Translations under genes and position numbers: made by a program
Shown: piece after piece, positions 1 to 9,065 of the stretch
Layout of the letters: the number at the start of each line of letters is the position of its first letter
Numbering within the stretch: position 1 is the first letter of the stretch
The notes under the pieces: model-generated
The model's database searches: none
Seen by the model: only the letters and a program-made list of their open reading frames with translations
What the model was told of the DNA's origin: nothing
From: DATGPD01 sp041398565
GTDB lineage: Bacteria; Planctomycetota; UBA1135; UBA2386
Reading direction: 5' to 3'
Assembly: GCA_041398565.1 (NCBI GenBank)
Contig: JAWKUN010000003.1
Span: forward strand, 558,001 to 622,000
DNA length: 64,000 bases

Positions 1-145
1 ACGTCGAGACGGCGTCTCTCGTAACGAGGTTCGATCTCTGAAAAGGGACGGCGGGACAGCGCGTTGCAGCCGCGCGTCGTCGGCGTTGCGCGCTGACCCT
101 GGTCCAAGTTCCTCAGCACTCAGGCCCCGGTTCGAGGAGGCGATG

Positions 146-1183
146 ATGAGTTCATTCGTGCGGTCGATGGTTCCGATCCTCGCTGTGTGGTGTGGCTTCT
201 GCCTCGAGGGTCGCGCGCAGATCAGTGCCCTGGCCGGTACCTCCGTGTCGGTGTCCGGCGCGGTCCAGTACCAGAGGTTGCACGGGCGGCTGTCGATCCG
301 GCTGTACGAGAACGGCAGCGAGCGGATCCTCAACTCCGACATCGATACGACGATGGACTCGTTCGACATCTGTAGGTTGCCGAACGTCGTCTGCAGTGGC
401 TCCCAGGGTGGCTCGCGTGCCAGCCAGGCGGGTAGCGGCTACTCGCTCAGCTTCTCGTACTCGGGCATGGCGAGTGTGGACATCGTGCCGAACACGAGGG
501 CGTGGTCCGCGGCCGTGCTCGAGGTCCAACATGTCTACCGGAACACCGATTCGTCACCGCACACGGTGCGGGTCGCTGGCTCGCTGAGTCGCGGTGCCCA
601 GGTCTTCGGTGTCGCACCGTCGATCTGGGAAGCCAGAGGCAGGGTCGTCGTCTCCATCGCGACGACCGGCACGAGCTACTCCGACTCGTTCCTGGCCCGA
701 GTGGGCTCGAGTGGTGCGCAGACCCCGCCAGACCCGCCGTCCAGATCCATGTCACTGCCCGACATCACGATCGCAGCCGGTGACGAACTGACGATCACGG
801 TGTCATCGAACGCGACAGCGATTCTGGGGCCAGAGGACTGTCGCTTGCTCCTCGGGACAGTTCCCGGTCGATGGACGGCGGGCACGGATGCTCTCCTGGT
901 CGACCCGCTGATGCAGCAGCTGGTCACGCTGGACAACGTCCCCGACTTCCCGATTCCGAACGAGGTCGGGTTGCTCGGCGTGCGCCTGTATGCGCAGATC
1001 TACATGAACAACGCGCTCGTCTTCCCTGACGATCCTGTGCAACTGTCGCACGGATTGGAGATCGAGATCGGCGGCGATGCTCGGCCCTACGGAGATGGTG
1101 GCAGCGGAATCACGCTCTGGCTCCGAGAGCCCCCGAAGCTCGGTGGTGTCCTTCGGCTGCGTTTCCACATCCCCGGTGTCTGA
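146..1183 (+). CDS. secreted hypothetical protein with lineage-type C-terminal domain
   Basis: A 345-aa exported protein of unknown function. Two ATGs stand in tandem (143 and 146) behind a GAGGAGG ribosome site at 134-140. The second has the better 5-nt spacing and begins a clear signal peptide (MSSFVRSMVPILAVWCGF, cleavage probably after GRA). The body is rich in Ser, Thr and Gly and predicted mostly beta. The last ~90 residues have the layout C-x-LLLG ... LLGVRLYAQ ... LSHGLEIEIG, which resembles the C-terminus of the ELWxxDGT protein at 22731-25496 and of the protein at 33862-35229. No enzymatic motif is seen. It converges with the next gene, 66 bp away. I do not recognise a named family; a cell-surface or exported structural role is inference only. 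Confidence 0.75.
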   Translation: MSSFVRSMVPILAVWCGFCLEGRAQISALAGTSVSVSGAVQYQRLHGRLSIRLYENGSERILNSDIDTTMDSFDICRLPNVVCSGSQGGSRASQAGSGYSLSFSYSGMASVDIVPNTRAWSAAVLEVQHVYRNTDSSPHTVRVAGSLSRGAQVFGVAPSIWEARGRVVVSIATTGTSYSDSFLARVGSSGAQTPPDPPSRSMSLPDITIAAGDELTITVSSNATAILGPEDCRLLLGTVPGRWTAGTDALLVDPLMQQLVTLDNVPDFPIPNEVGLLGVRLYAQIYMNNALVFPDDPVQLSHGLEIEIGGDARPYGDGGSGITLWLREPPKLGGVLRLRFHIPGV

Positions 1184-1249
1184 GGGGCTGCATCGTGGAT
1201 CCTGTTCGGCGTGTGAGCGCAGGCGGCACCGCGGACGGTCCGATCGCGG

Positions 1250-3931
1250 TCAGTCGTCGTCGTCGTCGTCGACCTTGCTCACCGCCCACTCCGGGTAGGG
1301 CACCGAGCTGCCTTTCATGGCTCGCCACAGGATGCGGTTGAGCACGTCTTCCGGCGCGCGGTCGACTCTCGAGAAGTCCAGCTGCGCCGAGCGCTCGGCG
1401 TCGGCTCGCAGCGCCGGATCGGCGAGCGCCGTCGAGCCCGGGTTCATTTCGTCGAACGGCACGTTGCTCGGCAGAGCCACGAACGGCGCCAGGTCCGGCG
1501 TGTCCTGGAAGCAGTCGAACATGGGGGTGGCGCTGGCGTCGAAGGCGTTCATCGGCGGCAAACCCAGGATCTGCTCGATCGTGCGCAGGATGCTGGTCGT
1601 GTTGTACTGCGTGCCCACCACGGCGCCGCGTTTGGCGTACGGGCTGGCGACGTAGGCGGTGGTGCGGTAGCCGCTGACGTGGTCCCAGCCGGCCTGCGGG
1701 TCGTCCTCGATGACGAAGATCGCCATCTTCGGCCAGAAGCGCGAGTGGCTGAGCCCTTCGACGATGCGTCCGAGCGCCAGGTCGTTGTCGGCGACCTGCG
1801 ACGCCGGGGTCGGCCGGTCCTTGCCGGTGCCGCTGGTGTGGTCGTTGGGCAGGCAGATCAGGGTCAGGCGCGGGAACTCGCCCTTCTCCTCGAACCCGGC
1901 CAGCTCGCGCAGGACGAAGTCGGCGCGGTACTGGTCGGGCACCGCCATGTCCCAACCGACGTAGCCGGACGGCGAGTAGGGCGCCAGCGACGGCACCACC
2001 GGCTCGCAGCCGAACACGACGTCGTCGTTCTCGCCCTTCCAGGTGCGGTAGCAGTCGAGGAAATGGATCGTGTCTTGGCGCGCTGGGTCGCGCCAGTGCA
2101 CGCGCGGCTGGCAGAACTCACCGTAGTTGCGCAGCGAGAGCCCCTTGGCGATGGCGTGGTCCCACAAGAACCCGCTCGGCGCGTAGGCGAGCGCGTCCTT
2201 CTCGTCGTCGCCCATGCCGTCGGGATAGCTGCGCGGGAAGCCGGCGAAGCTCTTCTCCAGGTAGTCGGTGACGAACGCGCTGGTGCTCCACTCGTGGCCG
2301 TCGGCGCTCAGGATGCCGGCACAGTAGGTGTTGTCGAGCAGCACGAAGTTGCGCGCCAGAGCATGCTGGTTGGGGGTGACGCGCTCGGGGAACACGCACA
2401 GCTCGGGATCGCCATTGCCCTGCGGCAGGTCGCCGAGCACCTGATCGTAGGTGCGGTTCTCCTTGAGCACGTACACGACGTGCTCGATGAGGCTCGGCTC
2501 GCCACTTCGCTCGGGGACGACGCGCGGAGGCTGGCCGGGTCGAGCGGGCAGGAGCGCCTGCGCGATGGCCGGAGCGCGTAGGTTGGTGGCGACTCTGGCC
2601 GACAGGCCCGCCAGCTCGGCGGCGCCGGGCAGGGGGACCAGCGACAGCGAGCCGTGGTACTGGTGAGTGTTGAACTCGGGCTTCTCGTTGCTCTTGCGTG
2701 GCCGTCCGAAGCCGAGGCCCTTGACGTTGGCGACGCAGAGCTGTCGCCGCGTCGAATCGAGAACGAGCGCGCCGGGGAACCAGCCGACCGGGATCAGGCC
2801 GAGCAGCGCGCTTTCGCGGTCGTCCGGGTCGAAGCGCACGACGGCGATGGCGTTCTGCGTGCCGTTCGCCACGTACAGGGTGCGACCGTCAGGCGCGAAG
2901 GCGAGAGCGTTGGGACTGGCGCTCAGCAGATCCGACGGCTTGGCCCGCATCCAGATGGTCTCGACCACGTGGCCGTCGTGCGCGTCGAGCACGCTCAAGG
3001 TGTCGGCTGCGGCGTTGGCGCACACGACGTGGCGTCCATCGGGGGTCACTGCCAGCGCGCTGGCATGCAGGCCGGTGACGATCTCGCGCACCGGCTCGCC
3101 GCTCTCCAGATCGATCAGCGACACGGAGCCCTCGCTGGCGATGTGTCGCGTCGCGTCGACGCGCACCACGGTGCCGCGTCCGGCCGGGCCGACGAGATCG
3201 CCTTCGTCCGGTCGCCGTCCGCCCCAGTTGCTGACGAAGGCGTGACCGCCGGCCAGCACGACGGTGTACGGCGCGACGCCGACGGGGAACGAGCGCAGCA
3301 CCGCGCCGGTGTCGGCGTCGAGTTCGAGCAGTTGGTTCGACAGGTTGGCGCACACGTAGAGCTTGGTCTCGTCGGCGCTCAGGGCGAGTCCGCTCGGGAT
3401 CTCGGCGTCGCGTCGCGGCGCCTTGGCCTCGGGCAGCTGCAGGGTGTGCGAGGCGCGCACCTCGTCGTCGTCGGCCAGCGTGAACACCTTGATGGTGCCG
3501 CTCACGTCGCTCAGGTACACGCGTCGACGCGCCGGGCTGACCAGCAGGCCGGTGTAGCTCACTTGGTCGCTCTTGTCGGGGCGTAGGATGTTGGGCGATG
3601 CCGGCGTCGGCGGCGAGGTCTGCCGGTCGCCGGGCAGCGGCACTCTCTGCAGCTCGTGGCCGTCGACCGGGTCGAGCACCCACAGTGCGTTGGTCTTGCC
3701 CGACACCAACAGGCGCTCACCGTTCGGAGTCAGCGCCACGACCTGCGGCCGTAGGCCGGGCAGGTCGACGAACTTGCCGTGCGGAGTCAGGACCTGATTG
3801 ACCGGAGTCGCGGTGTGGCCCTGGTGACGGCCGACCGCCTCATCGGTGGTGACGACGCGGGCGGACGTCGGACCTTGGCAGGCCGAGGCGACCAGGAGCA
3901 AGCTCGGAGCGATGCGAAGGGACGCGCGCAT
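1250..3931 (-). CDS. YncE-like beta-propeller / phosphoesterase-family lipoprotein
   Basis: An 893-aa two-domain exported protein. The start ATG at 3931 is preceded by GAGG and opens a lipoprotein signal peptide (MRASLRIAPSLLLVASAC, lipobox ASAC), so it is probably lipid-anchored. An upstream in-frame extension to 3985 lacks such support. Roughly residues 60-480 contain repeated propeller blades (VVALTPNGERLLVSG, ALAVTPDGRHVVCAN, ALAFAPDGRTLYVAN). The rest is a phosphoesterase/phospholipase C-like domain with HVVYVLKENRTYDQVLGD, LDNTYCAGILSADGHEW and VIEDDPQAGWDHVSGYR. Families of this kind are usually annotated as bifunctional YncE/alkaline phosphatase-family proteins; the substrate is unknown. 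The C-terminus is a run of six Asp. The gene lies 50 bp downstream of trkA on the same strand, but a shared transcript is not established. Confidence 0.85.
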   Translation of the reverse strand: MRASLRIAPSLLLVASACQGPTSARVVTTDEAVGRHQGHTATPVNQVLTPHGKFVDLPGLRPQVVALTPNGERLLVSGKTNALWVLDPVDGHELQRVPLPGDRQTSPPTPASPNILRPDKSDQVSYTGLLVSPARRRVYLSDVSGTIKVFTLADDDEVRASHTLQLPEAKAPRRDAEIPSGLALSADETKLYVCANLSNQLLELDADTGAVLRSFPVGVAPYTVVLAGGHAFVSNWGGRRPDEGDLVGPAGRGTVVRVDATRHIASEGSVSLIDLESGEPVREIVTGLHASALAVTPDGRHVVCANAAADTLSVLDAHDGHVVETIWMRAKPSDLLSASPNALAFAPDGRTLYVANGTQNAIAVVRFDPDDRESALLGLIPVGWFPGALVLDSTRRQLCVANVKGLGFGRPRKSNEKPEFNTHQYHGSLSLVPLPGAAELAGLSARVATNLRAPAIAQALLPARPGQPPRVVPERSGEPSLIEHVVYVLKENRTYDQVLGDLPQGNGDPELCVFPERVTPNQHALARNFVLLDNTYCAGILSADGHEWSTSAFVTDYLEKSFAGFPRSYPDGMGDDEKDALAYAPSGFLWDHAIAKGLSLRNYGEFCQPRVHWRDPARQDTIHFLDCYRTWKGENDDVVFGCEPVVPSLAPYSPSGYVGWDMAVPDQYRADFVLRELAGFEEKGEFPRLTLICLPNDHTSGTGKDRPTPASQVADNDLALGRIVEGLSHSRFWPKMAIFVIEDDPQAGWDHVSGYRTTAYVASPYAKRGAVVGTQYNTTSILRTIEQILGLPPMNAFDASATPMFDCFQDTPDLAPFVALPSNVPFDEMNPGSTALADPALRADAERSAQLDFSRVDRAPEDVLNRILWRAMKGSSVPYPEWAVSKVDDDDDD
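1253..1270. repeat. (GTC)6 trinucleotide tract encoding a poly-Asp tail
   Basis: Six GTC units on the + strand are six consecutive Asp codons ending the minus-strand phosphoesterase-like gene, directly before its TGA stop. Such tracts slip readily, so the length of the acidic tail may differ between relatives. Confidence 0.8.
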
Positions 3932-3981
3932 ACACCTCGATGGTGCCGGTGCCGGCCGCCGTCGTGGGGCCGGATTCTCCG

Positions 3982-4638
3982 TCAATTTTCAAGTTGCAGG
4001 AGGCGCCGCAGCTTCTTGAGGGCCGGATCGCCCTCCACGAGGGCGAGGAAGAGGTCGCTCGTCTCGACGGCCAGGGTCTTGCGCGGCAGCAGCAGCTGCT
4101 GGCCACGCAGCACCGCAACCAGCAACGCGTCGTCGCCGAGTTCGAGATCGCCGAGCTTCTTGTCGACGAGCGCGCCCGCCGGCAGCTCGGCGAGTTCGAG
4201 TCCGCCGTGCGAGATCAGCGACCAATCGATCGGCTCGGTGCCGTACAGAGCCGAGAGCATCGAGGCGGTGGCGGCCAGCCGGGGAGCGACGATGCGCGTG
4301 ACGCCGATGCTCTGGCAGGCGGCGTGCAGGCCGAGATGGTCGAGCTTGACGACGATCTTCTTGACGCCGGCCAGGTGGCCGAGCATGGCGATCACGGTGT
4401 TGAGGGCGTCGGACCCGGTGCACGCCGCCAGGGCGTGGGCCTCGCGGATCTGCGCCTTCTCCAGCATCTCGGGGTCGGTGCCGTCCCCGTGCAGGACCAG
4501 GCCGTCGACCTTGCCGGAGATGGTCTGGCAGCGTTCCTCGTCGGTGTCGACGAGCACCAGCTCGTTGCTTCCCAGGCGGGCGAGGTCCTCGGCGAGCCCG
4601 AGGCCGATCGAGCCGGCGCCGACGATCACGATCCTCAT
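3982..4638 (-). CDS. trkA: TrkA-family potassium channel NAD-binding regulator
   Basis: A 218-aa cytoplasmic regulatory subunit for the TrkH channel. The N-terminus has the Rossmann fold of RCK/TrkA_N domains: MRIVIVGAGSIGLGLAEDL holds GxGxxG, an acidic LVDTDEERC ends beta-2, and LHGDGTD follows. The C-terminal part from about residue 135 matches a TrkA_C domain (GGLELAELPAG). Its ATG at 4638-4636 overlaps the trkH stop as ATGA, which indicates translational coupling. At 218 aa it is a single-module protein, like the shorter KtrA/TrkA forms rather than the double-length E. coli TrkA. An open frame extends upstream in the same register to 5691, but it is an antisense-type shadow over trkH. Confidence 0.93.
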   Translation of the reverse strand: MRIVIVGAGSIGLGLAEDLARLGSNELVLVDTDEERCQTISGKVDGLVLHGDGTDPEMLEKAQIREAHALAACTGSDALNTVIAMLGHLAGVKKIVVKLDHLGLHAACQSIGVTRIVAPRLAATASMLSALYGTEPIDWSLISHGGLELAELPAGALVDKKLGDLELGDDALLVAVLRGQQLLLPRKTLAVETSDLFLALVEGDPALKKLRRLLQLEN

Positions 4639-6080
4639 GCGGCGATTGTCGCCCGCCGCCACGTCGAGGGATACAGCAAGACGAGCACGGCGAGGATTTC
4701 CAGGCGCCCGGCCCACATGTCGAAGGCGAGGACGCCCTTGGCGACGGTGCCGAGGCTGGCCGACGTGACGCCGCAGCTGAGGCCGACCGTGCCGAGCGCC
4801 GAGGCGCTCTCGAAGAGCGCGTCCATGCCGGCGATGCCGCTCGCGGTCAGCACGACGGTCGACGTGAACAGCAGGGCACCGTAGAGGAGGACCAGCCCCA
4901 ATACCTGGCGCACGACGGCGTCGTCGACGGCGGCGCCACCCAAGCGCACCGGGACCTTGGCTTCGTCGGGGAGCAGCGGTCGCAGGACGAGGTCGCGCAG
5001 GAAGCTCAGCGCGATGAGGCAGCGCACGAGCTTGATGCCGCCGGCGGTCGACCCGGCAGCACCACCGATGCACATGAGGGCCGTGGTGAGCAGCAGGGTC
5101 GTGCCGCCGAGGTCGCGCACCGGCGCGGTCTCGAAGCCGGTGGTGGTGATCGCCGACAGCGCGAGGAAGGCGCGGTCGCGCAGACCGGCGGCTCCGTCGG
5201 CGCGCGCGGCGTCGCCCAGGAGGTAGGGTAGGGCGAGCGCGATCGCCGCCAGGCCGAGTAGCGCTCGCAGCTGGGGATCGGCCGCGAGTGCGCGCGGGCC
5301 GTCGCGCCGCACGCGCGCGAGCAGCGGGAAGGCCGTCGCGCCGAGCACCATGAAGACGCAGACGACCACGGGCACGGCGGCGCCGGGGAAGGCGCGGATG
5401 CTGTCGCCGTGCGAGGCGAAACCTCCGGTCGACACCGTGGTCATGGCGTGCACGACGGCGTCGAACCACGGCATCCCGACGAGGACGTAGGCGATCACGC
5501 AGGTCGCGGACAGCGCGGCGTAGACCTTCAACACCAAGCGGGCGGTCGCCACGACGCTGCCAGCCAGGCTCTTGTCGGCGAGTTCGGCGGCATAGGTCGG
5601 GAACATCGTGCGTGCCGGCCACGACAGCACGACCAGCGACAGCACGACGATTCCGGCGCCGCCGACCCACTGGGTGTAGGCGCGGAACCACAGGAGCGAA
5701 GCGGGCAGGGCCTGCGGATCGAGCACCGACAGACCGGTCGTCGTGTAGCCCGACATCGTCTCGAACAGACCGCTGCCGAACGAGGCCACCGGCAAGAGGG
5801 CGAGTGCGCCGGCGCAGGCGAACACCAAGTAGGCCAGCGCGCTGACCACGAGCGCTTCGCCGCGGTGCAGATCGCCACCGCCGCGGCGCGCGCCGAGGCG
5901 CCCGGGCAGGTAGGTGCCCGCGGCGAGGCCGGCGAAGACGAGCGCCTGTCGGCCTTCACCGGCGAGGGCGGCCACCACCAGCGGTGGCAGCTGCAGGAGT
6001 CCGCACAGGCGCAGGACGCGTGCCAGCTCGGTGCCCAGCGTGCGGTAGCGGACGCGGGTGACGAAATCGGCCGAGCGCAC
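4635..6080 (-). CDS. trkH: TrkH-family potassium uptake channel
   Basis: About 481 aa, the usual length for TrkH. It is a polytopic inner-membrane protein with four pore-type segments, each holding a selectivity-filter-like Gly: MSGYTTTGLSVLD, MTTVSTGGFASHGD, SAITTTGFETAP and SALGTVGLSCGVTS. It forms the K+ (or Na+/K+) conduit gated by the TrkA encoded just downstream. No ATG lies near the expected N-terminus. A GTG at 6080 (VRSADFVTRVRYRTLGTEL) gives the expected size, whereas the open frame to 6209 adds a charged, low-complexity leader overlapping the divergent permease gene. The start is therefore uncertain by a few codons. It forms a two-gene unit with trkA through an ATGA overlap. Confidence 0.92.
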   Translation of the reverse strand: MRSADFVTRVRYRTLGTELARVLRLCGLLQLPPLVVAALAGEGRQALVFAGLAAGTYLPGRLGARRGGGDLHRGEALVVSALAYLVFACAGALALLPVASFGSGLFETMSGYTTTGLSVLDPQALPASLLWFRAYTQWVGGAGIVVLSLVVLSWPARTMFPTYAAELADKSLAGSVVATARLVLKVYAALSATCVIAYVLVGMPWFDAVVHAMTTVSTGGFASHGDSIRAFPGAAVPVVVCVFMVLGATAFPLLARVRRDGPRALAADPQLRALLGLAAIALALPYLLGDAARADGAAGLRDRAFLALSAITTTGFETAPVRDLGGTTLLLTTALMCIGGAAGSTAGGIKLVRCLIALSFLRDLVLRPLLPDEAKVPVRLGGAAVDDAVVRQVLGLVLLYGALLFTSTVVLTASGIAGMDALFESASALGTVGLSCGVTSASLGTVAKGVLAFDMWAGRLEILAVLVLLYPSTWRRATIAA

Positions 6081-6195
6081 GGCTCGATGATGCGGCGTCG
6101 CGCGGGCTCGGCCAAGGGGGCGTCGGCTTCCGGCCACGGACGCTGGTGCGCTCGGGCGTTGAATGTGCCGCGGCCATCGAAGACAAGGTTGCCGC

Positions 6196-7980
6196 ATGTC
6201 GGAGACCACGACACCGGAAGCCTCGGCGGCGGGGGGTGAGGCAACACATCACCACCCGGTCCTCGGCGAGGGCGCTGCCACTGCCATCTGCGGCAACGAC
6301 ATCACGTCGTCGTGCCTCTACGTCTCGGCACTGGCGATCATCTACGCGGGGCCGATGGCTCCGTTGGCGCTGCTGATCGTGGCCGGCGTCCTCTACCTGT
6401 ACCGCTCGATCTACGGTGAGGTGGTCGGTGCGCTGCCGCTCAACGGCGGTGCCTACAACGCGCTGCTCAACACCACGAGCAAGTTCCGCGCGTCGGTGGC
6501 CGCCTGTCTCACCATCCTGTCCTACATGGCGACGGCGGTGATCTCGGCCAGCGAGGCCATGCACTACGTGCACGCGCTGGTGCCGCACCTGCCGGTCTTC
6601 TGGGCGACGGTCGGCCTGCTTGCGGTCTTCATGGGGCTGACGATCCTCGGCATCAGCGACTCGGCGCGGGTGGCGGTCGTCATCTTCGTCGCGCACCTCG
6701 GGACGTTGACCTTGTTGATCGCGGTGGGGGGGTGGTTCGTGCTGCAGCACGGCACCTCGACGCTCACGGCGAACTTCGCGACGCCGCCGCCGGGCGGCAT
6801 GGCGACGGCGCTGTTCTTCGGCTTCTCGGCGGCGATGCTCGGCATCTCCGGCTTCGAGAGCTCGGCCATTTTCGTCGAGGAGCAGGCACGCGGCGTGTTC
6901 CCCAAGACCCTGCGCAACATGTGGCTGGCCGTGTCGTTCTTTAACCCGGCGATGGCGCTGCTGGCGCTGTCGCTGGTGCCGGTGGCAGCGGTCGGCGAGC
7001 ACCGCGAGGCATTGCTGGCGCACATGGGCGACGTGTCGGGCGGCGCCTGGCTGTCGACCCTCGTCTCGGTGGACGCGGCGCTGGTGCTGAGCGGCGCCGT
7101 GCTGACCAGCTACGTGGGCGTCAACGGCCTGGTGCGCCGCATGACTCTCGACCGCTGTCTGCCGCAGTTCCTCCTCGTGACCAACGCGCGTGGCACCACG
7201 CACCGCATCCTCATCGCGTTCTTCGTGCTGTCGGTGTCCGTGTTGGCGATCACCCGCGGCGACCTGGGCGCGATGGCCGGGGTCTACACCATCTCGTTCC
7301 TGGCGGTGATGGCCCTGTTCGGGCTGGGCTGCGCGCTTCTCAAGGTGAAGCGGGCCAAGCTGCCGCGGCCCACCACGGCCAGCTGGATCAGCGTCTTCCT
7401 GGGGATCGCCTTCGTGCTCACCGGGCTCGTCGGCAACGCGGTGATGAATCCGGACTACCTGTGGGTGTTCCTCGAGTACTTCGTGCCGGCACTGTTGATC
7501 GTGGCGGTGATGCTCGGACGCATCGCGCTGATGCACGGTGCGCTCTACGTGCTGCGCGGCATCATCGTCAAGGTGGTGAACACGCTGGGGCCGATGACCT
7601 CGGCGATCAAGGGCAAGATCGACCAGATCAACTCGCAGCAGCTCGTGTTCTTCACGCGCGGCGACAACATCGCCGCTCTCAATCAGGTGATGCTGTACGT
7701 GCGGCGCAACGAGCACACCAACCGCATCAAGATCGTCACGGTGGTCAAGGAGGATGGCGAGGTGCCACCGAAGCTGGAGTCGGACCTCGCCGTTCTCGAC
7801 CGCGCCTATCCGGAGATCGACATCGAGTTCGTCGTGCGCAAGGGCGACTTCGGCCCCGATCTCCTGCGGCGCCTGGCGGCGGAATGGAAGATCCCGATGA
7901 ACCTGATGTTCATCGGCTCGCCAAGCGGCCACCTGCAGTGGGATCTGGCCGACCTCGGCGGCGTCCGCCTGATCATCTGA
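6196..7980 (+). CDS. APC-superfamily amino acid permease with cytosolic C-terminal domain
   Basis: A 594-aa inner-membrane transporter. ATG 6196 is preceded by an AAGG site at 6185-6188. After a ~35-aa soluble leader come about 12 hydrophobic segments. The first resembles APC transporters (GNDITSSCLYVSALAIIYAG), followed by PLNGGAYNALLNTTSKF, the substrate-proximal unwound-helix type motif. After about residue 440 a soluble ~150-aa domain follows (LVFFTRGDNIAALNQVMLYV, KIPMNLMFIGSP) that may be regulatory. The substrate cannot be read from the sequence. It is transcribed divergently from trkH with ~115 bp between them and converges on the isomerase-like gene. An inverted repeat directly follows the stop codon. 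Confidence 0.88.
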   Translation: MSETTTPEASAAGGEATHHHPVLGEGAATAICGNDITSSCLYVSALAIIYAGPMAPLALLIVAGVLYLYRSIYGEVVGALPLNGGAYNALLNTTSKFRASVAACLTILSYMATAVISASEAMHYVHALVPHLPVFWATVGLLAVFMGLTILGISDSARVAVVIFVAHLGTLTLLIAVGGWFVLQHGTSTLTANFATPPPGGMATALFFGFSAAMLGISGFESSAIFVEEQARGVFPKTLRNMWLAVSFFNPAMALLALSLVPVAAVGEHREALLAHMGDVSGGAWLSTLVSVDAALVLSGAVLTSYVGVNGLVRRMTLDRCLPQFLLVTNARGTTHRILIAFFVLSVSVLAITRGDLGAMAGVYTISFLAVMALFGLGCALLKVKRAKLPRPTTASWISVFLGIAFVLTGLVGNAVMNPDYLWVFLEYFVPALLIVAVMLGRIALMHGALYVLRGIIVKVVNTLGPMTSAIKGKIDQINSQQLVFFTRGDNIAALNQVMLYVRRNEHTNRIKIVTVVKEDGEVPPKLESDLAVLDRAYPEIDIEFVVRKGDFGPDLLRRLAAEWKIPMNLMFIGSPSGHLQWDLADLGGVRLII

Positions 7981-8016
7981 ACCCACAAGGTGGAGTCTGA
8001 CACCAACTGGTGGGTT
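7980..8016. repeat. inverted repeat containing a recurring 18-bp intergenic motif
   Basis: It fills the gap between two convergent genes. The arms AACCCAC (7980-7986) and GTGGGTT (8010-8016) are perfect complements, with an inner GGTG/CACC pair. Inside is GGTGGAGTCTGACACCAA (7989-8006), which recurs exactly at 11482-11499, again between convergent genes. A bidirectional terminator or a REP-like mobile palindrome would both fit. Confidence 0.6.
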
Positions 8017-8019
8017 TCG

Positions 8020-8898
8020 TTACGCGGGCGTGACGTCGCACAGCTTGGCGCAGCGCGCCAGCGTCTCGAGGGGATCCTTCGTGGGAATGAACTCGTGCGC
8101 CACGTAGCCGTCGTACTTGGTCGCCAGGATGGCGCGGCAGATCGCCGGGTAGTTCAGCTCCTGGGTGTCGTCGATGTCGTGGCGGCCCGGTACTCCGCCG
8201 GTGTGGAAGTGACCGATGGAGTCGATGTGATCGCGGATGGTGCGGATGACGTCGCCCTCCATGATCTGCGCGTGGTAGATGTCGTAGAGGATCTTGACGC
8301 GCTCGCTGCCGACGGCCTTGCAGACTTCGAGGCCGTACTGCATGCGGTCGAAGGCGTAGTCCTTGTGGTCGACCTTCGAGTTCAGGTACTCGAAGCACAG
8401 GGTGATCTTGTGCTTCTCCGCCAGTGCGGCCAGGCGCTTCAGGCCGGTGATGCAGTTGCGGATGCCTTCGGCGTCGTCCTGGCCCTGACGGTTGCCGGAG
8501 AACGTGATCATGTTCGGGATGCCGGCTTCGGCCAGGCGCGGCATCCACGTCTCGCACTCGGCCACCTGCTGGTCGTGGTGCTCGACGCGGTTGAGGCCGT
8601 GGTTGATCTGCACGCTCTTGGGGCCGAACGCCATGGAGCACACCAGGCCGTGCTTCTTCGCCACCGGCCACTCGTTGGGAGCCAAGAGGTCGATGGCGGG
8701 CAGGCCCATCGCCGCCACCTTCTGGCAGAACTCGTCGATCGGGATGCGGTTGTAGATCCAGCGGCAGACCGACTGCTTCAGCTTCTTGCCGGGTTTGCCA
8801 TCCTGGCCGTCTTGGCGCTTGGCAGCGGGGAGGAACGGCATGGCGAGCGAGCCGGCGGCGGCCGCGAACAAGGTGCGACGATCGTGGACGGGTGGCAT
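8020..8898 (-). CDS. Tat-exported sugar isomerase-like TIM-barrel protein
   Basis: 292 aa, started at ATG 8898 because it gives a Tat-type leader: MPPVHDRRTLFAAAAGSLAM with twin Arg, then a hydrophobic stretch and a cleavage region near LPAA. The mature part is a xylose-isomerase-like/hydroxypyruvate isomerase-type TIM barrel. Visible metal-site-type segments include ITLCFEYLNSKVDHKDY (Glu and Asp), VKILYDIYHAQIMEGD (Asp, His, Gln), SIGHFHTGGVPGRHD (His) and YDGYVAHEFIPTKDP (Glu). These fit the divalent-metal ligands of the family. It probably acts outside the cytoplasm on a small sugar or hydroxy-acid; the substrate is unknown. The longer open frame to 9021 has no supporting leader. It diverges from the DUF6786-type lipoprotein gene. 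Confidence 0.85.
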   Translation of the reverse strand: MPPVHDRRTLFAAAAGSLAMPFLPAAKRQDGQDGKPGKKLKQSVCRWIYNRIPIDEFCQKVAAMGLPAIDLLAPNEWPVAKKHGLVCSMAFGPKSVQINHGLNRVEHHDQQVAECETWMPRLAEAGIPNMITFSGNRQGQDDAEGIRNCITGLKRLAALAEKHKITLCFEYLNSKVDHKDYAFDRMQYGLEVCKAVGSERVKILYDIYHAQIMEGDVIRTIRDHIDSIGHFHTGGVPGRHDIDDTQELNYPAICRAILATKYDGYVAHEFIPTKDPLETLARCAKLCDVTPA

Positions 8899-9065
8899 CG
8901 AACCGATTGTGACGTGTCGGAGCGTTCCGTGCACGCCCGGTGCCGCCGGCTCCCCTCGAGGGATTCTCGGCTGTGCAACCGGACCTGGTCGTCTCCCCCG
9001 CAACCCCCGATTTCGAGGCACTCGCGGTGTGCGTTCCCGAATCGTCCGGGCTAGCGTGCGCGTTC

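Noticed and set aside
3932..3985. Extension of the phosphoesterase-like gene to 3985
   Set aside because: ATG 3931 has a ribosome site and begins a lipoprotein signal peptide; the extension would bury it.
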